In this document: positions 58,044 through 64,000 of the stretch, piece after piece
How positions within the stretch are numbered: position 1 is the first letter of the stretch
Layout: each line of letters begins with the position of its first letter
Assembly: GCF_009184865.1 (NCBI RefSeq)
Contig: NZ_CP045096.1
Location: 6,882,001 to 6,946,000, forward strand
DNA from: Streptomyces phaeolivaceus
Lineage (GTDB): Bacteria; Actinomycetota; Actinomycetes; Streptomycetales; Streptomycetaceae
Reading direction: 5' to 3'
Length of the DNA: 64,000 bases
Translations under genes and position numbers: made by a program
The notes under the pieces: model-generated
Seen by the model: only the letters and a program-made list of their open reading frames with translations
What the model was told of the DNA's origin: nothing
Database searches by the model: none

Positions 58044-59384
58044 ATGGCGGACACCACGGGAAACCCCACTGACACCCCGGCAACATTCGACATCAACCCC
58101 CCACCCCGTAAATCCAGTTGGAAGTACATCGGCCCCGGCATCGTCGTCGCCGCGACCGGTGTCGGCGCCGGCGACCTCGTCGCGACCCTGATCGCGGGCA
58201 GCAACTTCGGCTACACCCTGCTGTGGGCGGCTGTCCTCGGCTGCCTCGTCAAGATCTCGCTCGCCGAGGCCGCCGGCCGCTGGCATCTGTCCACCGGCCG
58301 TACCCTCTTCGACGGCTGGGCGAGCCTCGGCCGCTGGACGACATGGTTCTTCGTCGTCTACGTCGTGATCTGGGGCTTCGTGTACGGAGCCGCCGCGATG
58401 TCGTCCAGCGCCCTGCCCCTCCAGGCCCTGTTCCCCGACGTCATGGACCTGAAGTGGTGGGCCGTCCTGTGCGGCCTGAGCGGTCTGGTCTTCGTCTGGT
58501 TCAACAAGTACGAGGTCTTCGAGAAGGTCATGACGGTCCTCGTGGGCGTCATGTTCGTGGTGACCGTCTATCTGGCGATCAGGGTCACCCCGAACCTCCC
58601 GGACGCCTTCGCCGGCCTGCTGCCGGTCCTGCCCGACGAGAAGGACTCGATCCTCAACACCCTCGGCCTGATCGGCGGCGTCGGCGGCACGATCACGCTG
58701 GCCGCGTACGGCTACTGGGTCAACGCCAAGGGCTGGACCAACACCGGCTGGATGCGGATCATGCGCCTGGACAACCGGGTCGCGTACCTCACCACCGGCA
58801 TCTTCGTGATCGCGATGCTCGTCGTCGGTGCCGAGCTGCTGCACTCCGCCAACGTGGCCATCGCCAGCGGCGACAAGGGCCTGATCCAGCTCGGCGACAT
58901 CCTGGCCGAGGAGTACGGCACGGCCACCGCCAAGTTCTTCCTGATCGGCTTCTTCGCCACCTCGTACACCTCGCTCATCGGCGTCTGGCACGGCGTGAGC
59001 CTGATGTTCGCGGACTTCGTGGCGCGCTTCCGCCGCAAGGGGGAGACGGCGGGCGCGGCGGCGGCCGGCGGCGAGGCGGTCGCCTCCGGCCGCCACGAGA
59101 AGTCCTGGCCGTTCCGCGCGTATCTGCTCTGGCTGACCTTCCCGCCCATCGTGCTGCTCTTCCAGGGCCAGCCGTTCCGTCTGATCATCCTCTACGGCGT
59201 CCTCGGCGCGGCCTTCCTCCCGTTCCTGGCCGCCACCCTCCTCTGGCTCCTCAACTCCTCCCGCACACCCCGCGAATGGCGCAACGGCCTCATCAGCAAC
59301 GGGATGCTCGCCCTCGCGGGCCTTCTCTTCCTGGTCCTGGCCGTGAAGCAGATCTGGGACCAGCCGTGGGCGGACTTCTTCTGA
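58044..59384 (+). CDS. Divergent NRAMP-fold membrane transporter
   Basis: 446 residues from ATG 58044 and about 11 predicted membrane helices. The overall pattern is NRAMP (WKYIGPGIVVAATGVGAGD, VKISLAEAAGRWHLSTGRTL, VFVWFNKYEVFEKVMTVLVG). The canonical metal ligands are altered: helix 1 has GVGAGDLVA in place of DPGN, and helix 6 has TLAAYGYWVNAKG in place of the MPH motif. So it may not carry Mn2+ or Fe2+; Mg2+ (NRMT-like) or another substrate is possible. Cytoplasmic membrane. Single gene. Confidence 0.85.
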   Translation: MADTTGNPTDTPATFDINPPPRKSSWKYIGPGIVVAATGVGAGDLVATLIAGSNFGYTLLWAAVLGCLVKISLAEAAGRWHLSTGRTLFDGWASLGRWTTWFFVVYVVIWGFVYGAAAMSSSALPLQALFPDVMDLKWWAVLCGLSGLVFVWFNKYEVFEKVMTVLVGVMFVVTVYLAIRVTPNLPDAFAGLLPVLPDEKDSILNTLGLIGGVGGTITLAAYGYWVNAKGWTNTGWMRIMRLDNRVAYLTTGIFVIAMLVVGAELLHSANVAIASGDKGLIQLGDILAEEYGTATAKFFLIGFFATSYTSLIGVWHGVSLMFADFVARFRRKGETAGAAAAGGEAVASGRHEKSWPFRAYLLWLTFPPIVLLFQGQPFRLIILYGVLGAAFLPFLAATLLWLLNSSRTPREWRNGLISNGMLALAGLLFLVLAVKQIWDQPWADFF

Positions 59385-59433
59385 CCCCACGGACACCCCC
59401 ACCCCCACCCCCACCCCCACCGCACGGGCGCGG

Positions 59434-60738
59434 TCAGGAGGCGTCGAGCGTCTTCCACTTCCCGCTGGTGGCGATCTCCCTCAGCTGCGCCATGGTGAGC
59501 GCGGGGGTCTCGCGGGTCGCGGCCGTGTGCTGGGCGCCGGAGTTGAAGGCGCTGATCACGACCCGCAGCCCGTCCGTGCGGAGCGTGTCCACGGTCCACA
59601 TGACGCCCCCCTCGCCGCCCTTCTCCCCGGGGCCCTGCCGCGTGACGACCTTCGTGCCGTCGGGCAGGGTCTCGGCGTCGGAGCCGAACAGCGAGTCCGC
59701 GACGTCCGCCATGCCCGGCTGCACATTGACCTGCACCAGGCTCTTCCCCTTGCCGTCGTCGACGACGACGTAGGCGAAGTCCGGCTCCGGCTCCGGCTCC
59801 TCCTCCTTGCCGACGATCTCGACACTCTCGGGGAGGAGGCCGGTGAGCGTCTGCCGGATCGCTTCGCCGCTGACCAGCGGGGGTGCGGCGGGGTCGTCCG
59901 GCCGCTCCGTCGACGAGCTCTCCTTGTCCGCCCGATCCTCCTTCTCCGCCGCCTCCGGAATGGCGTCGACAACCTCCTGCCACTCCGAGGCGGTGACGAT
60001 CGCCCTCAGATACGCGGTGGGCAGCGGCGGTTCGGCACGAGTGACCGGCGCGTCCTTCTGCGCCGCGGCGTTCCATTCCATGACGCCGACTTCGAACCCC
60101 TCCGGGTCGACCACCTGCGCGTACCAGTACTTGGTGTCCACGCGGCGGTCCGGGTACTCGTACCCCTCGAACAGCATCAGCCGTGAGCCGTCCGGCCGGG
60201 TGATCTCCTCGCAGGAGTCGTACGCGACCGTCTCCTTGTCCGGGCACTTCGTCAGCTGCCGGGCGTGCTCGCTGTCGGGGTCGATCCGCCCGAGCCCGAG
60301 CTCCACGGCCGCCGCGCCCTTGCCGTCGTCGTACACGACATGTGCGGAGGGCCCCGTCTCCGTGTCCGTGCCATGCGCCGACTCCTCGCTGAACCTCCCC
60401 TTCGGCATCAGGTCCTTGAGCCGCTGGACCATCTCGGCGCCGGACACCTCGCCGTCGTCGTCCCTGACCGTCTCCCCACCGGACCGCTCCGCCGCGACGG
60501 ACTGCTTCCCGCCCCCGCCGCCGCCCCCGGGCAGCAGCAGGGCCCCGCCCACGCCCACGAGCGCGATCCCGGCGACCCCGCCCAACATCGCGGCGCGGCG
60601 GCGGAACAGCATCCGCCGACCGCGTACGGTCCCGCCGCCGACCATCGCGCCTCCATCGGTCTCGAAGGTGCCGCCGGCCCGGCGCAGGGCGTCGCCGAGC
60701 CGGCTCTCGAACGGGTCTTCGTGCTGGTCAAGGGGCAT
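59434..60738 (-). CDS. Membrane-anchored protein paired with SigE-type sigma factor
   Basis: 434 residues. A cytoplasmic N-terminus (HEDPFESRLGDALRRAGGTF) precedes one membrane helix (AAMLGGVAGIALVGVGGALL), a Gly tract, and two similar extracytoplasmic halves (GAEMVQRLKDLMPKGRF / GEAIRQTLTGLLPESVEI), suggesting internal duplication, each ending with a TASEW/TSGKW motif. It follows the sigma-factor gene, in the position of an anti-sigma factor. No zinc motif is present, so a regulatory role is inferred from context. Confidence 0.82.
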   Translation of the reverse strand: MPLDQHEDPFESRLGDALRRAGGTFETDGGAMVGGGTVRGRRMLFRRRAAMLGGVAGIALVGVGGALLLPGGGGGGGKQSVAAERSGGETVRDDDGEVSGAEMVQRLKDLMPKGRFSEESAHGTDTETGPSAHVVYDDGKGAAAVELGLGRIDPDSEHARQLTKCPDKETVAYDSCEEITRPDGSRLMLFEGYEYPDRRVDTKYWYAQVVDPEGFEVGVMEWNAAAQKDAPVTRAEPPLPTAYLRAIVTASEWQEVVDAIPEAAEKEDRADKESSSTERPDDPAAPPLVSGEAIRQTLTGLLPESVEIVGKEEEPEPEPDFAYVVVDDGKGKSLVQVNVQPGMADVADSLFGSDAETLPDGTKVVTRQGPGEKGGEGGVMWTVDTLRTDGLRVVISAFNSGAQHTAATRETPALTMAQLREIATSGKWKTLDAS

Positions 60739-60818
60739 GACGAACCACCGTTTCCGCGAGTGGAGGGGAACTGTGTCTGTGGAGTGCCGAGGGCCGGGGG
60801 AGGGCGCCGGGGGGAGGC

Positions 60819-61328
60819 TCAGGGGGTGGCGTACTCACCGATGCCGTCCCCGAGCAGGACGCGCAGCCGGGCGAGGGCGCGGACGCACCGGGTGCGGACC
60901 GCCGCCGAGGAGGCGTTCATCGCCGCGGCGGTCTCCTCGACGGACCGGTCCTCCCAGTAGCGCAGGACGATCACGGCCCGGTCCTTGGGCGGCAGTTGGC
61001 CCAGCGCCTCGACGAGGGTGAGCCGCAGGGACGAGTCGGTGCCGGGCGCGGCGGGCACGTCCGGGAACACGTCGGTGGTCCGCTCCCGGCTGCTGAGCCG
61101 CCGCCGATGGGCGAGGAAGGTCCTGGTCAGCACGGTCTGCGCGTACCCGGCGGGGTTGTCCGCCCGCCGCACCCGCCCCCACTTCACATACAACCGGCCG
61201 AGCGTCTCCTGCACGAGGTCCTCGGCGAGATGGGTGTCCCCGCCGGTGAGCAGACACGCGGACCGGTACAGATGCCCCGCGCGGGCCGCCGCGAACTCCT
61301 GGTATCCGTCCGCGCGGACTTGTCTCAT
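60819..61328 (-). CDS. SigE-family ECF RNA polymerase sigma factor
   Basis: 169 residues from ATG 61328. Region 2: YQEFAAARAGHLYRSACLLT, LAEDLVQETLGRLYVKWGRV. Region 4: ALGQLPPKDRAVIVLRYWED, SVEETAAAMNASSAAVRTRC. This is the SigE subfamily abundant in Streptomyces, often associated with downstream membrane genes. It directs RNA polymerase to a small set of promoters, likely including its own. Separated by 80 bp from the membrane-protein gene. Confidence 0.94.
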   Translation of the reverse strand: MRQVRADGYQEFAAARAGHLYRSACLLTGGDTHLAEDLVQETLGRLYVKWGRVRRADNPAGYAQTVLTRTFLAHRRRLSSRERTTDVFPDVPAAPGTDSSLRLTLVEALGQLPPKDRAVIVLRYWEDRSVEETAAAMNASSAAVRTRCVRALARLRVLLGDGIGEYATP

Positions 61329-61487
61329 CTCCGGCTCCCCCTGAACGAGCTCGTGCGGGGCGTGGCCTTTTCTCTTCCCGCTCGCCCCTCACTCCTTTGA
61401 CGCGGTGGCACCCGGGGAATGTTTCACGGAAGGGGGAGGGATACCGTGCCGGGGAGTCACACCTACGGGGCAGAGGGACGTACCGCC

Positions 61488-61964
61488 ATGGACCAGCCTG
61501 AGCAGGGCCACCAGCCACCACCGCCACCCGGCACACCACCGGGCGGCCCCCAGGGCTTCGGCCCCCCGCCCCCGCCGTACGCACCACAGGCCCCCTACGC
61601 GTACCCCCACCCCCAGCCCCACCCGTACGCCCGGCCCCACCCGCACCCCTACGCCCAGCCGCAGGCGGGGCCGACTCCGGTCCAGGGCCCGGAGTTCCTG
61701 GCCGTCGACCGCCGCAACTCGGTCGTCGTCGACATCAACGGGGTCGCCTTCGAGGACCACGGCGTCTCCGTCGACTTCTCCTGGGAGGAGATCCGCAGCG
61801 TCCACTACAAGGCCAGCGGCAACGGCAAGGCGCTCATGGTCGCCGTCATCCACCTCGACGGCGGCTTCTTCGAGTGCGCGGTCGAGGCGAAGCCCCGCGA
61901 GCGCCTCCACCAGTGGTTCGCGCATCTGGCCCAGGTGCTGGGCCACTACCGCCCGATGGGCTGA
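61488..61964 (+). CDS. Pro-rich protein with PH-like domain
   Basis: 158 residues from ATG 61488 (GAGGGACG upstream). Residues 8-65 are Pro/His/Tyr-rich (QPHPYARPHPHPYAQPQ). The C-terminal 90 residues are one domain: AVDRRNSVVVDINGVAFEDH, VSVDFSWEEIRSVHYKASGN, FFECAVEAKPRERLHQWFAH. It resembles the C-terminus of the acidic-repeat protein at 54587-55408. No membrane segment. Function unknown. Confidence 0.82.
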   Translation: MDQPEQGHQPPPPPGTPPGGPQGFGPPPPPYAPQAPYAYPHPQPHPYARPHPHPYAQPQAGPTPVQGPEFLAVDRRNSVVVDINGVAFEDHGVSVDFSWEEIRSVHYKASGNGKALMVAVIHLDGGFFECAVEAKPRERLHQWFAHLAQVLGHYRPMG

Positions 61965-62000
61965 GGGCGAGCGGGCGGGGCGGGCACCCGCGGGGTCGGG

Positions 62001-63131
62001 TCAGCGCAGGGAGGCGAAGAACTCCCGTACGTCCCCGGCCAGTAGGTCCGGGACCTCCAGGGCCGCGAAGTGGCCGCCGCGGTCGAACTCCGTCCAGCGC
62101 GCGAGGGTGTTGGCCCGCTCGGCCCAGCGGCGGATCGACACGTCCTCGCCGAAGTTGGCCACGGCGGTCGGCACCCCGGAGGTCGCCACCGGGAACCAGT
62201 CGACGACATGGCTGTTCTCGTAGTACATCCGGGCCGCGGAACCGGCCGTACCGGTCAGCCAGTACAGCATCACGTTGGTGAGCAGCGTGTCCCGGTCGAC
62301 CGCGTCCTCCGGCAGCGCGGCCGAGGAGTGCGTCCACGCCTGGAACTTCTCCATGATCCAGGCGAGCTGGCCGACGGGGGAGTCCGTGAGGCCGTAGGAC
62401 AGGGTCTGCGGGCGGGTCGACTGGAGGGCGTTGTAGCCGAAGCCGTCCGTGGTGAACTCGGCGATGTCGGCCAGGCTCCGCAGCTCCCGGTCGGTGAGGC
62501 CCTCCCGCTCGGCGTCGTCCACCGGGCCGAGCGGGATGAAGCCGACCGACGCGGCGTTCACATGCACGCCGACCACCGACTCCGGGGCGACCCGGGCCAG
62601 CGCGGGGGAGATCAGCGCGCCGAGGTCGCCGCCCTGGGCGCCGTACCGCTCGTAGCCGAGCCGGCGCATCAGCTCCGCCCAGGCGCGGGCGACACGGGAG
62701 ACGTTCCAGCCCCGCTCGCGGGTCGGCCCGGAGAAACCGAAGCCGGGGATGGACGGGATCACCAGATGGAAGTCGCTCAGGCGGTCGATCACCCCGAGGA
62801 ACTCCACGATCGAGCCCGGCCAGCCGTGCGTGAGGATCAGCGGCAGCGCGTCCGGCGCGGACGAGCGCACCTGCAGGAAGTGCACCCGCGCGCCGTCGAT
62901 CTCCGTGACGTACTGCGGGATCTCGTTGAGGGCGGCCTCGTGCTTCCGCCAGTCGTAGGCGCCACGCCAGAACGTGGCGAGGTCACGGAGATACGGCAGG
63001 GAGGCGCCGTACGCCCAGTCCGCGTCCGGAAGCTCGTCCGGCCAGCGGGTGAGGTCCAGCCGGGTGCGCAGATCGTCCAGCTGGGCCTGAGGAATGTCGA
63101 TCCGGTGGCTGCGCACGCTGTTGTCTGTCAT
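62001..63131 (-). CDS. Epoxide hydrolase (EHN family, alpha/beta hydrolase)
   Basis: 376 residues from ATG 63131. The N-terminal EHN domain (RTRLDLTRWPDELPDADWAY) precedes the alpha/beta core: oxyanion LILTHGWPGSIVEF, nucleophile Asp in YGAQGGDLGALIS, general-base His in EFDRGGHFAALEVP. The cap region bears the tyrosines typical of epoxide hydrolases. It opens epoxides to diols and may act in detoxification or secondary metabolism. Cytosolic; convergent with the Pro-rich gene. Confidence 0.92.
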   Translation of the reverse strand: MTDNSVRSHRIDIPQAQLDDLRTRLDLTRWPDELPDADWAYGASLPYLRDLATFWRGAYDWRKHEAALNEIPQYVTEIDGARVHFLQVRSSAPDALPLILTHGWPGSIVEFLGVIDRLSDFHLVIPSIPGFGFSGPTRERGWNVSRVARAWAELMRRLGYERYGAQGGDLGALISPALARVAPESVVGVHVNAASVGFIPLGPVDDAEREGLTDRELRSLADIAEFTTDGFGYNALQSTRPQTLSYGLTDSPVGQLAWIMEKFQAWTHSSAALPEDAVDRDTLLTNVMLYWLTGTAGSAARMYYENSHVVDWFPVATSGVPTAVANFGEDVSIRRWAERANTLARWTEFDRGGHFAALEVPDLLAGDVREFFASLR

Positions 63132-63290
63132 GAGTCCAAGGTAGGAAGGCTTGCGGACAACCCGTGTCCGCAAGGACCGGCGTTTTGCACCGATGCTCAC
63201 GCGTACCGCTCCCGCCGGACAAGCCTTTCGATCCTGCTCGAAAGGCGTTGACCGACACCCCGGACCCCCCACGCCTCCCCTCGCCGCCGC

Positions 63291-64000
63291 CTACGGCAGC
63301 CCGTGCACGTGCGGCCCCACCGCGTTCGACCACGCGTTGCCCGCGGTGGCGTCCCAGTTGGTCGACCAGGTCATCGCGCCCCGCAGATCGGGGTACGTCC
63401 GCGGCGGCATGAAGGAGCCGCAGTTCGTGCCCCGGGCCAGACAGTCGAGCGCGTTGTTCACCACGCTCGGCGACACGTACCCGCTGCCCGCGCCCCGCGG
63501 CGAGGCCGGCAGCCCCAGCCCCACCTGGGACGGGTCGAGCCCGTTCTCCAGCTGGACGCAGGCGAGGGCGGTGAGGAAGTCCACCGACCCCTGGCTGTAG
63601 ACCTTGCCGTCGCAGCCCAGCATGGAACCGCTGTTGTAGTACTGCATGTTGACGACGGTCAGGATGTCCTTGATGTTCAGCGCCGTCCGGAAGTACGCGT
63701 TCGACGTCGACTGCATGTCGATGGTCTGCGGCGCCATGGTGATGATCAGCGAGGGGCCCGCCTTCGCCGACAACGCCCGCAACGCCTGTGTCATATAGGT
63801 GGCGTTCAGCCCGTTCTCCAGATCGATGTCGACGCCGTCGAAGCCGTACGTCCGCATCAGCGCGTACACCGAGTTCGCGAAGTTCGTCGCGGAGGCCGCG
63901 TCGTCGACGGCGACCGTGCCGCGCTCACCGCCGACCGACACGATGACCTTCTTGCCGGCCGCCTGCTTGGCCCGGACGTCCGCCTTGAACCGGTCGACGG
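63291..64000 (-). CDS. GH18 chitinase, C-terminal part (partial)
   Basis: The frame enters from beyond the window (about 236 residues visible) and stops at 63291. The catalytic DxxDxDxE motif is present in YGFDGVDIDLENG; earlier IVSVGGERGTVA is the conserved SxGG strand, and MTWSTNWDATAG is the final barrel strand with Trp. Hydrolyses chitin outside the cell; the signal peptide would lie in the missing N-terminal part. The 160 bp before the epoxide hydrolase contain its promoter. Confidence 0.94.
   Translation of the reverse strand, partial: VDRFKADVRAKQAAGKKVIVSVGGERGTVAVDDAASATNFANSVYALMRTYGFDGVDIDLENGLNATYMTQALRALSAKAGPSLIITMAPQTIDMQSTSNAYFRTALNIKDILTVVNMQYYNSGSMLGCDGKVYSQGSVDFLTALACVQLENGLDPSQVGLGLPASPRGAGSGYVSPSVVNNALDCLARGTNCGSFMPPRTYPDLRGAMTWSTNWDATAGNAWSNAVGPHVHGLP

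Overview
This is a GC-rich actinobacterial chromosome segment, almost certainly Streptomyces. The evidence is the very high third-position GC, frequent GTG/TTG starts, the mycothiol-conjugate amidase gene (mycothiol is actinobacterial), the greA / DUF4307 / mca neighbourhood, and the SCO4983-type and excalibur-domain proteins. From memory, the core order (cystathionine gamma-synthase/lyase, threonine dehydratase, greA, mca, hemolysin III, PEP carboxykinase, AlaA-type aminotransferase) follows the SCO4958-SCO4984 stretch of S. coelicolor. Accessory blocks are inserted into that conserved backbone. No rRNA, tRNA or CRISPR array was seen.

Layout. 0-7 kb: sulfur and threonine amino-acid enzymes, a decayed ABC exporter with an orphan operator, greA, DUF4307 and mca. 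7-13.2 kb: a membrane-associated STAND NTPase with TPRs, a large serine recombinase with no cargo, and an ArsR-like repressor with a clear operator. 13.3-22.3 kb: a DUF255 thioredoxin-fold protein, then a four-gene translationally coupled operon for a cell-surface glycan (QxxRW synthase, GT39, DPM-synthase/GtrA, secreted copper-radical oxidase). 22.3-25.9 kb: a GntR regulator between two matching operators, with a three-gene small-protein operon, a methyltransferase and two tiny membrane proteins. 26-30 kb: Mut7-C RNase-like protein, TetR/MFS drug-efflux pair with operator, hemolysin III. 30.5-32.3 kb: pckG.

32.7-43.3 kb holds two convergent operons that look like one functional locus. The plus-strand genes are a Ser/Thr kinase, a YbjN-like protein, a membrane protein, a vWA protein, a PP2C phosphatase and an atypical kinase with a C-terminal membrane anchor. 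The minus-strand genes are an anchored solute-binding-like protein, TelA, a lipoprotein with a solute-binding domain fused to vWA, and an XpaC-like protein. The vWA/PP2C/kinase set resembles the TerY-P phosphorylation triad of tellurite/stress-response islands, and TelA and XpaC are known partners. This is the most interesting system in the window.

43.6-54.5 kb: SCO4983-type protein, AlaA-type aminotransferase, secreted trypsin-like protease, and a D-amino-acid catabolic cluster (D-aminoacylase, D-serine/threonine dehydratase-like enzyme, PfkB sugar kinase with a large repeat-built insertion, IclR regulator, RidA). A solitary TnpB-related gene lies between iclR and ridA. 54.6-64 kb: a pair of related small-domain proteins, M14 carboxypeptidase, HATPase regulator, divergent NRAMP-like transporter, SigE-type sigma factor with a membrane partner, epoxide hydrolase, and the end of a GH18 chitinase.

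Two DNA-level themes recur. A dispersed palindromic element (consensus arm near CGCGCAGTTCCCCGCGCCCC) occurs at least seven times, always between genes. Several coding and non-coding minisatellites (11-18 bp units) expand protein linkers or fill intergenic space.
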